Origin: Paraburkholderia hiiakae
Lineage (GTDB): Bacteria; Pseudomonadota; Gammaproteobacteria; Burkholderiales; Burkholderiaceae
Assembly: GCF_904848665.1 (NCBI RefSeq)
Contig: NZ_CAJHCQ010000007.1
Span: forward strand, 310,001-374,000
Length of the DNA: 64,000 nt
Reading direction: 5' to 3'
Both the position numbers and the translations under genes were made by a program. The notes beneath the pieces are model-generated. The model saw only the letters and a program-made list of their open reading frames with translations, did no database searches and was not told where the DNA came from. Of this stretch, positions 34,376-41,582 are shown piece after piece (the stretch's first letter is position 1; every line of letters begins with the position of its first letter).

Positions 34376-34473
34376 GCGGCGAATATCGGCGCTAATCGCC
34401 GCATTTTTCGCGGCGATTAGCTTGTGTGTGCGGCGAATACGTCTCATAATCGCCGCATGAATAGCGGCGAATA
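34376..34473. promoter_or_regulatory. Six-site operator array over the fic promoter and start codon
   Basis: Six copies of GCGGCGAWTA start at 34376 (+), 34393 (-), 34410 (+), 34430 (+), 34447 (-) and 34464 (+). Steps are 17, 17, 20, 17 and 17 bp, so the array is two plus/minus/plus triads of 44 bp separated by 10 bp. Sites 2 and 3 extend to a perfect 12-bp inverted repeat (34391-34402 with 34410-34421). The last copy encodes codons 3-6 of the Fic protein. Cooperative binding by a regulator, perhaps the Fic protein itself, would block the promoter. Confidence 0.75.
34422..34450 (+). promoter_or_regulatory. Promoter of fic, probably giving a leaderless mRNA
   Basis: -35 TTGTGT (34422-34427), 17 bp, -10 CATAAT (34445-34450). 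Transcription would start about 7 bp on, at the ATG at 34457. No Shine-Dalgarno precedes that ATG. The -10 overlaps operator site 5 and the spacer overlaps site 4. Confidence 0.55.
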
Positions 34474-35572
34474 CACCTACATCTGGCAGGCCGATGACTG
34501 GCCTCTGTGGCGCTTCGATCTGACGGCGCTTGCCGAGCCCATGGCCGAGGTCAGCCGCGCCCAAGGCTTGCTGGTGGGCCGGCTGGCCGATGTCGGCATG
34601 GCGCTGCGCGATCAGGCGAGCCTCGCGGCCCTCACAGAGGACGTGCTCAAGACGAGCGAGATCGAGGGCGAGCAGCTCAATATCGCCTCCGTGCGCTCGT
34701 CCATCGCCCGTCGAATGGGCGTGGACATCGGGGCGCTAGCGCCGGTGGACCGCCACGTGGAAGGCGTGGTGGAAATGGTGCTCGACGCGACGACCAACAG
34801 CCGCGCGCCGGTCACGCGCGAGCGCCTGTTCGGCTGGCACGCCGCGCTGTTTCCTACGGGTTACGCGGGTCTCTCGCGGATCAACGTCGGTGCATGGCGC
34901 GACGATGCGAGCGGCCCCATGCAGGTAATCTCGGGCCCGATTGGCCGTCAACGCGTGCATTTTGAGGCGCCGCCTGCGAACCGGCTCGAAGCCGGAACGC
35001 GGCGCTTTCTCGACTGGCTCAACGGCCCCGCACAAGAGCCACCGCTCATCAAGGCCGCCCTCGGCCATCTATGGTTCGTCACACTGCACCCGTTCGACGA
35101 CGGCAATGGCCGGGTGGCGAGAGCCATCGGTGACTTGCTGCTCGCGCGCGCGGACGGCAGTACGCAGCGTTTTTACAGCCTATCCGCGCAGATTCAGCGG
35201 GAGCGCAAGGGCTATTACGACATTCTGGAGCGAACGCAGCGCGGCTCGATGGATGTCACGTTGTGGCTCGCCTGGTTCTTCGACGCGCTGCATCGCGCGG
35301 TCGATCAGGCGCAGATCACGCTGGACGCCGTGCTCGCCAAGGCGCGTTTCTGGCGCGACTGGGCCACGACGCCGTTCAACGAGCGGCAAGTCAAGCTGCT
35401 CAACCGTCTGCTCGACGGTTTCGACGGCAAGCTCACGAGCGGGAAGTGGGCCGCCATCGCCCGGTGTTCGTCCGATACGGCGTTACGCGACATCAACGAT
35501 CTGGTGGCGCGTGGCGTGCTGCGCAAAGCGGAGGGAGGCGGGCGCAGCACGAGCTACGAGTTCGACGCGTAG
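34457..35572 (+). CDS. Fic family AMPylase with N-terminal inhibitory helix and C-terminal winged helix (DUF4172)
   Basis: 371 aa. Fic enzymes transfer AMP from ATP to hydroxyl groups of proteins. The active-site motif HPFDDGNGR at 211-219 is complete, including catalytic His211. The inhibitory motif TSEIEG at 66-71 fits (S/T)xxxE(G/N), with Glu70 as the residue that blocks ATP, making this a class II, self-inhibited Fic. The N-terminal region (YIWQADDWPLWRFD) is of the DUF4172 type. The C-terminal 60 residues (RQVKLLNRLL to TSYEFDA) look like a winged helix. The same architecture is known from Shewanella SoFic. ATG 34457 is preferred; GTG 34424 would add 11 residues. It stands alone, with terminators on both sides and a complex operator. 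The target is unknown. Confidence 0.93.
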   Translation: MNSGEYTYIWQADDWPLWRFDLTALAEPMAEVSRAQGLLVGRLADVGMALRDQASLAALTEDVLKTSEIEGEQLNIASVRSSIARRMGVDIGALAPVDRHVEGVVEMVLDATTNSRAPVTRERLFGWHAALFPTGYAGLSRINVGAWRDDASGPMQVISGPIGRQRVHFEAPPANRLEAGTRRFLDWLNGPAQEPPLIKAALGHLWFVTLHPFDDGNGRVARAIGDLLLARADGSTQRFYSLSAQIQRERKGYYDILERTQRGSMDVTLWLAWFFDALHRAVDQAQITLDAVLAKARFWRDWATTPFNERQVKLLNRLLDGFDGKLTSGKWAAIARCSSDTALRDINDLVARGVLRKAEGGGRSTSYEFDA

Positions 35573-35580
35573 CCGCAAAC

Positions 35581-35614
35581 AAAAACCCCGCGCCTACGAA
35601 GGTCGCGGGGTTTT
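35581..35614. terminator. Bidirectional terminator between fic and the parvulin gene
   Basis: AAAACCCCGCG and CGCGGGGTTTT, 7-bp stem core with an 11-nt loop, between convergent genes. Confidence 0.88.
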
Positions 35615-35641
35615 CACAGCAGCCAGAGCTGCGATGCAGCC

Positions 35642-36421
35642 TTACTGAATCTTCGCTTGCTTGCGCAGATTCTCTTCGAACGCCTGGAGCTTTTCCTGCT
35701 GGATCTGCTGGACGATCTGCGGACGCACCTGCTCGAGCGGCGGCGGCGTGACCGCGCGAATGTCGTCCACGCGGATGATGTGCCAGCCAAACTGTGTGTG
35801 CACCGGCGTATCGGTGATCTGGCCTTTCTGCAGATGCGTGGCCGCGGCAGCGAATTCCGGCACATAAGCCTTCGGATCCGACCAGTCGAGGTCGCCGCCG
35901 TTTTTGGCCGAGCCCGGGTCCTTCGAGTACTGCTTTGCGAGGTCTTCGAAGCTGGCGCCAGCCTTGATCTTCGCGATCAGGTCCTTGGCCTGCTGCTCGT
36001 TGTCCACGAGGATGTGGTGCAGGTGGTATTCGCTGCCGCCCGCGTCCTTCGTGAGCTGGTCGTAGCGCGCCTTGACTTCGGCGTCGCTCGGCTGGTTGTT
36101 CTTCACGAAGTTTTCGATCAGCGCGCGCAGCACGACGGTTTGCTGTGCCACGGCGATTTGCGCCTTCACGTCCGGCTTGTTCGGAATGCCTTCGCGAATG
36201 GCTTCCTGCATGAGGATTTCGCGGTTCACGAGCTCTTCACGCACAGCCATTTGCAATTGCGGCGAATCCTGCTGGCCTTGATGCACGAGCTGGTCGATCA
36301 GCGCATCGGCGCGCGCTTTGGGAATCGGCGTGCCGTTCACGACGGCGATGTTCTGCGCAAAGGCGGGAGCCGCCGCGCACGCAGCCAGCAACACCCAGAG
36401 ATGGGTCTTCTTCAAGGTCAT
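35642..36421 (-). CDS. Periplasmic parvulin-type peptidyl-prolyl isomerase
   Basis: 259 aa, exported: signal peptide MTLKKTHLWVLLAACAAAPAFAQ with cleavage at AFA-Q near residue 23. The N-terminal part resembles the SurA/PrsA chaperone region. The parvulin domain at about 133-230 shows YHLHHILVDNEQQA, GSAKNGGDLDWSDP and TQFGWHIIRVDDIR. It should assist folding of outer-membrane or periplasmic proteins. Although a Cys occurs in the signal region (LLAACAAAP), signal peptidase I cleavage downstream looks more likely than lipidation. It is the last gene of the run ispZ-bolA-parvulin, 71 bp after bolA. Confidence 0.9.
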   Translation of the reverse strand: MTLKKTHLWVLLAACAAAPAFAQNIAVVNGTPIPKARADALIDQLVHQGQQDSPQLQMAVREELVNREILMQEAIREGIPNKPDVKAQIAVAQQTVVLRALIENFVKNNQPSDAEVKARYDQLTKDAGGSEYHLHHILVDNEQQAKDLIAKIKAGASFEDLAKQYSKDPGSAKNGGDLDWSDPKAYVPEFAAAATHLQKGQITDTPVHTQFGWHIIRVDDIRAVTPPPLEQVRPQIVQQIQQEKLQAFEENLRKQAKIQ

Positions 36422-36492
36422 CGGAAAGTCCTAACGGGGCGAACCAAAATGGCGAACAAAAGGATCAAGCAGGTCGAAATCTAACGTGGGGC

Positions 36493-36801
36493 TTACCGGG
36501 GCAGCGCCGCGGCTTCTTCGGGCGTGAGCGCCGTGATCGCGAGTGCGTGGATGCCGCGCTGCATGGCCTCGGCCAGCGCATCATACACCATGCGATGCCT
36601 TGCCACGCGGGCTTTCCCCGTGAATGCGAGCGCAACGATCGTGACATGATAGTGACCGCCGGCAGCGGCGCCGGCGTGTCCGGCGTGCTGCGCGCTGTCG
36701 TCGCGCACGTCGATGGAAACGGGCGCGAGCGCCGCGGTGAGGCGCGTTTCGATGAGCGCCATGCGCTCAGCCGGGCTGGCGTTGAGAAAGACGTCGCTCA
36801 T
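36493..36801 (-). CDS. BolA family protein
   Basis: 102 aa. BolA proteins act with monothiol glutaredoxins in iron-sulphur trafficking and some bind DNA. The class II KH-like fold is indicated by SPAERMALIETRLTAALAP, HYHVTIVALAFTGKARVARHRMVYDALAEAM and the conserved RHRMVYDAL segment with the invariant His. The insert QHAGHAGAAAGGH is richer in Ala and Gly than in most members. ATG 36801 overlaps the ispZ stop (ATGA), indicating translational coupling, and AAGGAAGAAG provides the ribosome site within ispZ. Confidence 0.92.
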   Translation of the reverse strand: MSDVFLNASPAERMALIETRLTAALAPVSIDVRDDSAQHAGHAGAAAGGHYHVTIVALAFTGKARVARHRMVYDALAEAMQRGIHALAITALTPEEAAALPR

Positions 36802-37331
36802 TCTTCTTCCTTCATGTAACGCGAAAGCCACAGGCTCTGGCCGACGATAAACACTACGAGGATGCCGGTCGCGCCGAAGAGCTTGAAATCGACCCACGCG
36901 TCGGTGGAGAAGTGGAACGCCACAAAGAGATTGAGTATGCCGAGCAGCGCGAAGAAAATCGACCACACGAAGTTCAGTTGCGTCCAGATGCGCTGCGGCA
37001 GCGTGATCTGTTTGCCCATCATCGCTTCGATGAGGTTCTTGCCGAATGCCACTTGCGAAACGAGCAGCACGACCGAGAACGCCCAGTAAAGCACCGTGGG
37101 CTTCCACTTGATGAAGGTTTCGTCATGCAGCATCAGCGTAGCGCCGCCGAACACGACGACGATGCCAAGCGAAAGCCACAGCATCGGGTCGACCTTGCGG
37201 TGGCGGAACGCCACCCACGCGATCTGCACGAGCGTCGCGCCGATCGCTACGGCCGTCGCCGTGAAGATGCCCCACAGCTTGAAGGCGACGAAAAAGAGGA
37301 TGATCGGGAACAGATCAAACAGGAATTTCAT
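36798..37331 (-). CDS. ispZ: Inner membrane septation protein A / IspZ (YciB family)
   Basis: 177 aa polytopic protein with about five or six membrane helices (FPIILFFVAFKLWGIFTATAVAIGAT at the start, ILVVFIVGQSLWLSRYM at the end). The YciB/IspZ family is needed for normal septation in Shigella and interacts with elongation and division proteins in E. coli; its molecular role is unsettled. Length and the N-terminal MKFLFDLFPIILFF are typical. It is the first gene of a minus-strand operon with bolA, whose ATG overlaps its TGA, then a parvulin gene. Confidence 0.93.
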   Translation of the reverse strand: MKFLFDLFPIILFFVAFKLWGIFTATAVAIGATLVQIAWVAFRHRKVDPMLWLSLGIVVVFGGATLMLHDETFIKWKPTVLYWAFSVVLLVSQVAFGKNLIEAMMGKQITLPQRIWTQLNFVWSIFFALLGILNLFVAFHFSTDAWVDFKLFGATGILVVFIVGQSLWLSRYMKEEE

Positions 37332-37408
37332 TATCGGCCTGAGAGTTTACAAAATGAGCCCCGGCAAAAGAGGGCACGACGCTTTCAAGGCCCTGTTTCA
37401 CACAGTGG

Positions 37409-37431
37409 AGCCCCGCGCGGGGCGCGGGGCT
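37409..37431 (-). terminator. GC hairpin downstream of msrB
   Basis: AGCCCCGCG and CGCGGGGCT (9-bp arms) with loop CGGGG, 14 bp past the msrB stop. There is no T-tract, so it may be a weak terminator or an mRNA-stabilising structure. Confidence 0.4.
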
Positions 37432-37444
37432 GCCTTGCCAGCGG

Positions 37445-37864
37445 TCACTTGGGCTCGAATTGTAGCGCAGCCGAATTGATGCAATACCGAAGGCCCGTCG
37501 GGGCCGGACCATCTTCGAACACGTGGCCGAGATGCGCGCCGCAATTCTTGCAGCGCACCTCGATGCGCAGCATGCCGTGCGTGCGGTCGGTTTTCTCCTC
37601 GATCACTTCGCCGTTGATCGGACGGAAGTAGCTCGGCCAGCCGCAGCCCGCGTCGAATTTCGTGTCGGACTCGAAGAGCGGCGTGCCGCAGCACACGCAG
37701 TCGTACACACCCCGGTCGAAGTGGTCCCAGTACTTGCCCGTGAACGCGCGCTCGGTCGCGGCGTGGCGCGTGACCTGGTATTGCGCGTCGTCGAGCTGCT
37801 CCCGCCATTGCTCGTCGGCTTTGTAGCCCGGGTAGGCGGTGGAGTTATGGTCGTCCTGGCTCAT
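37445..37864 (-). CDS. msrB: Peptide-methionine (R)-S-oxide reductase MsrB
   Basis: Repairs the R epimer of methionine sulfoxide in proteins. 139 aa. Catalytic Cys128 lies in RYCINS and recycling Cys74 in DAGCGWPSYF. The structural zinc is held by Cys56/Cys59 and Cys105/Cys108. ATG 37864 (MSQDDHN) has AGGAACCC upstream; an earlier in-frame ATG adds nine residues. It follows selO by 50 bp on the same strand, so the two are likely cotranscribed and both relate to oxidative damage control. Confidence 0.97.
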   Translation of the reverse strand: MSQDDHNSTAYPGYKADEQWREQLDDAQYQVTRHAATERAFTGKYWDHFDRGVYDCVCCGTPLFESDTKFDAGCGWPSYFRPINGEVIEEKTDRTHGMLRIEVRCKNCGAHLGHVFEDGPAPTGLRYCINSAALQFEPK

Positions 37865-37914
37865 GTTGGGTTCCTGTCGGGTGGGAAACAAGGATCACGT
37901 AGATGGGGGCGCGC

Positions 37915-39513
37915 TCACGAAGAGCAACTGACTTCGAGCGAACTCGCCCAGTCGGGCGGCAACCCCGCGTACGACGCGTGCTCGGGCTGCTCGTCGAATG
38001 GCCGCTCCAGCACCTTCGCGAGCCGTTCGACTTCGCTGAAGTCCTTTTGCGCGGCGCGCTCGATCGCCGTTTGCGCGAGGTGATTGCGCAGCACGTATTT
38101 CGGATTCGTGCGATTCATCGCCTCGGCGCGCGCGGCGTCATCGCGTGTGTCGTGCGCAAGGCGCGCGCGGTATTCGGCGGCCCAGGCGTCGAAGGCGGCG
38201 CGATCGAGAAAGAGATCGCGCACGGACGTATCGCCGCTCGCGTCATGCTTCGACACGCGCGCGAGATTGCGATACGTAAGCGTGAAATCGGCACGATTGG
38301 CATGCATGATTTCGAAGAGCTTGTTCGCGAGCGCGTCATCGCCTTCGCGCTCGTTCTCGAGGCCCAGCTTCGCACGCATGCGTGCTTCGAGCGCGGGCGC
38401 GAAGTGCCCCTTGAAGCGCTCGAGCACGCCTTGCGCGTCAGCCACCACGCGCTCGCCGCGCTTCTTTTCGTCGGCGATGTCGTAGTGCGCGCCGAACAGC
38501 GGCACGAGGGCTTGCGCGAGGCAAAAGAGATTCCAGTAGCCGATCTGCGGCTGCATGCGGTACGCGTATCGGCCCTGCGAATCCGAATGATTGCAGATGT
38601 GGTTCGCGTCGAAACCATCCATGAAGCCGAACGGCCCGTAGTCGATCGTGAGGCCGAGAATCGACATGTTGTCGGTATTCATCACGCCGTGGCAAAAGCC
38701 CACTGCCTGCCACTCGACCATCAGCGCCGCCGTGCTGCGCACCGCTTCGTCGAGCAGGGCGAGGTACGGGTCGTCGGCTTCGCGCAGTTGCGGATAGAAG
38801 CGCGCGATCACGTGGTCGGCGAGCGCGCGCAGCGCATCCACGTCGTCGTGCGAGTAGAAGTGCTCGAAGTGGCCGAAGCGCACGAAGCTGGGCGACACGC
38901 GTGTGACGACAGCGGCCGTTTCCATCTCTTCGCGGCGCACAGGCTGGTCGGAGCCGATCACCGTGAGCGCGCGCGTGGTGGGAATGCCGAGATGATGCAT
39001 GGCTTCCGAGCACAAAAATTCGCGGATCGACGAGCGCAGCACCGCGCGGCCGTCGCCCATGCGCGAGTAGGGCGTGCGGCCCGCGCCTTTGAGCTGGATT
39101 TCGTTGCGTTTGCCCGCGTGCTCGACTTCGCCGAGCGTGAGCGCGCGGCCGTCGCCGAGCTGGCCTGCCCATACGCCGAACTGGTGGCCGGAATAGACCG
39201 TTGCGTACGACATGGTCGATGGCGAGCGCTCGCGCGTGAAATTCCCGCAGAAGAGCTCGGCGAACGCGGGATCGGCAGCAGCGGATGCATCGAGGCCGAG
39301 TTGCGCGGCCATGCCCTTCGAAAAGCCGGCGACGTAGGGCGAGGGCAGCGGCGCGCCGGGTAGCCGCGTGTAAAAGCGGGCGCCGAGCGCGGCGAAGGCG
39401 TCGTCGCGCGGCGCGAGCAAGGCGCGTTCGAAGTCGGCGAGCGGACCGGTAGCGGGCGTGTGCATAGCGGACGAGCCGCCTTGGGATTCGGGAGTGCCTG
39501 GTGAAAACGACAT
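37915..39513 (-). CDS. selO: Protein adenylyltransferase SelO (YdiU)
   Basis: A pseudokinase-fold enzyme that binds ATP in inverted orientation and AMPylates Ser, Thr or Tyr of target proteins, linked in E. coli to redox homeostasis. 532 aa. Signature segments are SGHQFGVWAGQLGDGRA, IQLKGAGRTPYSRMGDGRAVLRSSIREF, and GFCHGVMNTDNMSILGLTIDYGPFGFMD with the metal-binding Asn/Asp. It ends SCSS, where Cys530 takes the place of the selenocysteine of eukaryotic SelO and may form a regulatory disulphide. I use ATG 39513 (MSFSPGTPES); the longer upstream frame has no homology. msrB follows by 50 bp. Confidence 0.95.
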   Translation of the reverse strand: MSFSPGTPESQGGSSAMHTPATGPLADFERALLAPRDDAFAALGARFYTRLPGAPLPSPYVAGFSKGMAAQLGLDASAAADPAFAELFCGNFTRERSPSTMSYATVYSGHQFGVWAGQLGDGRALTLGEVEHAGKRNEIQLKGAGRTPYSRMGDGRAVLRSSIREFLCSEAMHHLGIPTTRALTVIGSDQPVRREEMETAAVVTRVSPSFVRFGHFEHFYSHDDVDALRALADHVIARFYPQLREADDPYLALLDEAVRSTAALMVEWQAVGFCHGVMNTDNMSILGLTIDYGPFGFMDGFDANHICNHSDSQGRYAYRMQPQIGYWNLFCLAQALVPLFGAHYDIADEKKRGERVVADAQGVLERFKGHFAPALEARMRAKLGLENEREGDDALANKLFEIMHANRADFTLTYRNLARVSKHDASGDTSVRDLFLDRAAFDAWAAEYRARLAHDTRDDAARAEAMNRTNPKYVLRNHLAQTAIERAAQKDFSEVERLAKVLERPFDEQPEHASYAGLPPDWASSLEVSCSS

Positions 39514-39667
39514 ATTGAGGGCCTGTTGATTAGTCGATATTGTAATTCCGCACCCGCCGGCGTGCTGGGGCACGTTCGAAGCCTGCTGGCGCGCCACTAG
39601 ATACGCGAAAGTAAAACGCGAAAGACCACGACATACAACGCCGATCAACGTGAGGAGACCGCTACCG

Positions 39668-41356
39668 ATGAGTGCGCCGCTGCTGGGACAGATGATGGAT
39701 GTGCCGCTCACGCTCTCGTCGTTGATCGCGCATGCGGCGCGCCATCATGGCAGCGCGCAGATCGTATCGCGTCGCATCGAGGGCGATATTCATCGCTACA
39801 CGTACCGCGAGTGCGAGGCACGCTCGAAGCAGCTCGCACAGGCGCTCATCGCGCTAGGCGTCGCGCCGGGCGAACGCGTCGGCACGTTGGCCTGGAATGG
39901 CTATCGGCATCTTGAAGCCTATTTCGGCGTGACCGGCTTCGGCGCCGTGTGCCACACCATCAATCCGCGGCTTTTTCCCGAGCAGATCGCCTGGATCGTC
40001 AATCACGCCGACGACCGCTACGTGCTGTTCGACATCACGTTCGCCGCGCTCGTCGACACGCTCGCACCGCAATGCCCGAACGTGCGCGGCTGGATCGCGC
40101 TGTGCGACGAGTCGCATCGACCGCAAATGCGCACGGAAGTGCTCTGCTACGAAACGCTGCTCGTGGCGCAGGACGGCAACTACACGTGGCCCGAGCTCGA
40201 CGAGCGTAGCGCGTCGAACCTTTGCTACACGTCCGGCACCACGGGCAACCCGAAGGGTGCGCTTTACACGCACCGGTCTTCGGTGCTGCACGCCTACGCC
40301 GCCGCGTTGCCCGATGCGATGGGATTCTCCGCCCTCGACGCGATTCTGCCCGTCGTGCCGATGTTCCATGTGAATGCGTGGGGCATTCCCCACGCGGCGC
40401 CGCTCGCGGGCACGAAGCTCGTGCTGCCTGGCAAGGATCTCGACGGCAAGTCGCTCTACGAACTCATGGAGGCCGAAGGCGTGACGGCCTCGGCCGGCGT
40501 GCCGACTGTCTGGCTCGGTCTGCTCGCGTATATGCGCGGCGCGGGCGTGCGCTTTTCCACACTCAACCGCACGGTGGTCGGCGGCTCGGCGTGCCCGCCC
40601 GCCATGCTGCGCACCTTCGAGGACGACTATGGCGTGCAGGTGATCCACGCTTGGGGCATGACGGAGATGTCGCCCCTCGGCACGCTCTCCAGGCTCAACT
40701 GGGAGCAGTCGAAGCGGCCCCGCGAAGCTCAGCACGCGCTGCTCGAAAAGCAGGGGCGCGTGATTTTCGGCGTCGATATGAAGATCGTCGGCGAGGACGG
40801 GCGGGAATTGCCGTGGGACGGCGTGACGTTCGGCGACCTGCATGTGCGCGGGCCGTGGGTGATCGACCGCTACTTCCGGCAGGAAAGCGGCTCGCCGCTC
40901 GTGGAAGGCTGGTTCCCCACCGGCGACGTCGCCACGATCGACCCCGATGGCTTCCTGCACATCACCGACCGCAGCAAGGACGTGATCAAGTCGGGCGGCG
41001 AGTGGATCAGCTCGATCGACCTCGAAAACATCGCAGTGGCGCATCCGGCCATCGCGGAAGCCGCGTGCATTGCGTGCGCGCATCCGCGCTGGACCGAGCG
41101 GCCGCTCATCGTCGCGGTGAAGAAGCCCGGCGCCGCGATCACGCGCGAGGAACTGCTGGCCTTCTTCGAAGGCAAGGTCGCGAAATGGTGGCTGCCCGAC
41201 GACGCCGTGTTCGTCGACGAATTACCCCACACGGCAACGGGCAAGCTGCAAAAGCTCAAACTGCGCGAGCAGTTCCGTTCGTACGTGCTGTCGACTGCGC
41301 TCGCGGTAGAGGGGTGTCCGTTCGATCCGGCGCAAGACGTCGCGAAGCACCACTAA
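39668..41356 (+). CDS. Medium/long-chain fatty acid-CoA ligase
   Basis: Acyl-adenylate-forming enzyme that activates fatty acids to CoA thioesters using ATP. 562 aa. The P-loop-like motif is YTSGTTGNPKGA near 195, the adenine-binding motif is WGMTEMSP near 333, and the hinge region GWFPTGDVATIDPDGFLHITDRSKDVIKSGGEWIS carries the conserved Asp and Arg/Lys. The catalytic Lys is in TATGKLQK near 527. ATG 39668 has GAGGAG 11 bases upstream. It diverges from selO and is followed by a terminator and the beta-oxidation genes, which fits a fatty-acid degradation role. Exact chain length cannot be read. Confidence 0.92.
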   Translation: MSAPLLGQMMDVPLTLSSLIAHAARHHGSAQIVSRRIEGDIHRYTYRECEARSKQLAQALIALGVAPGERVGTLAWNGYRHLEAYFGVTGFGAVCHTINPRLFPEQIAWIVNHADDRYVLFDITFAALVDTLAPQCPNVRGWIALCDESHRPQMRTEVLCYETLLVAQDGNYTWPELDERSASNLCYTSGTTGNPKGALYTHRSSVLHAYAAALPDAMGFSALDAILPVVPMFHVNAWGIPHAAPLAGTKLVLPGKDLDGKSLYELMEAEGVTASAGVPTVWLGLLAYMRGAGVRFSTLNRTVVGGSACPPAMLRTFEDDYGVQVIHAWGMTEMSPLGTLSRLNWEQSKRPREAQHALLEKQGRVIFGVDMKIVGEDGRELPWDGVTFGDLHVRGPWVIDRYFRQESGSPLVEGWFPTGDVATIDPDGFLHITDRSKDVIKSGGEWISSIDLENIAVAHPAIAEAACIACAHPRWTERPLIVAVKKPGAAITREELLAFFEGKVAKWWLPDDAVFVDELPHTATGKLQKLKLREQFRSYVLSTALAVEGCPFDPAQDVAKHH

Positions 41357-41380
41357 ATCACCCCGCGCAAGGTTCTCCGG

Positions 41381-41404
41381 CGCAGCCTCTGGCTGCGTTT
41401 TTTT
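41381..41404 (+). terminator. Terminator after the acyl-CoA ligase gene
   Basis: CGCAGCC and GGCTGCG with loop TCT, followed by seven T residues. Confidence 0.92.
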
Positions 41405-41482
41405 CTTCTGACTTTTGCCCGTCGACCCGCCAGATTCGTACGCTCAGTACAAACCCTGGCATCTGCAGTGCAGCAAAAAATT

Positions 41483-41510
41483 GAACGAACGTTCTTTTTT
41501 AGGTATTCTG
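41483..41510 (+). promoter_or_regulatory. Promoter with overlapping inverted repeat before the beta-oxidation genes
   Basis: -35 TTGAAC (41483-41488), 16 bp, -10 TATTCT (41505-41510). The inverted repeat GAACG-AA-CGTTC (41484-41495) covers the -35. This layout is typical of TetR-family repression, as for acyl-CoA-responsive regulators of fatty-acid degradation; the regulator is not in the window. Confidence 0.55.
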
Positions 41511-41582
41511 CCTGCTGACCGGGAATGTCGGACAATGAAGCCGACGACGCACATCGCGGCCCGCAAGCATGGAGGCAGGCAA

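Noticed and set aside
37903..39363. A 486-codon plus-strand frame opposite selO
   Set aside because: Antisense shadow of selO with the same Arg/His/Glu/Ala bias; no start site and no domain.
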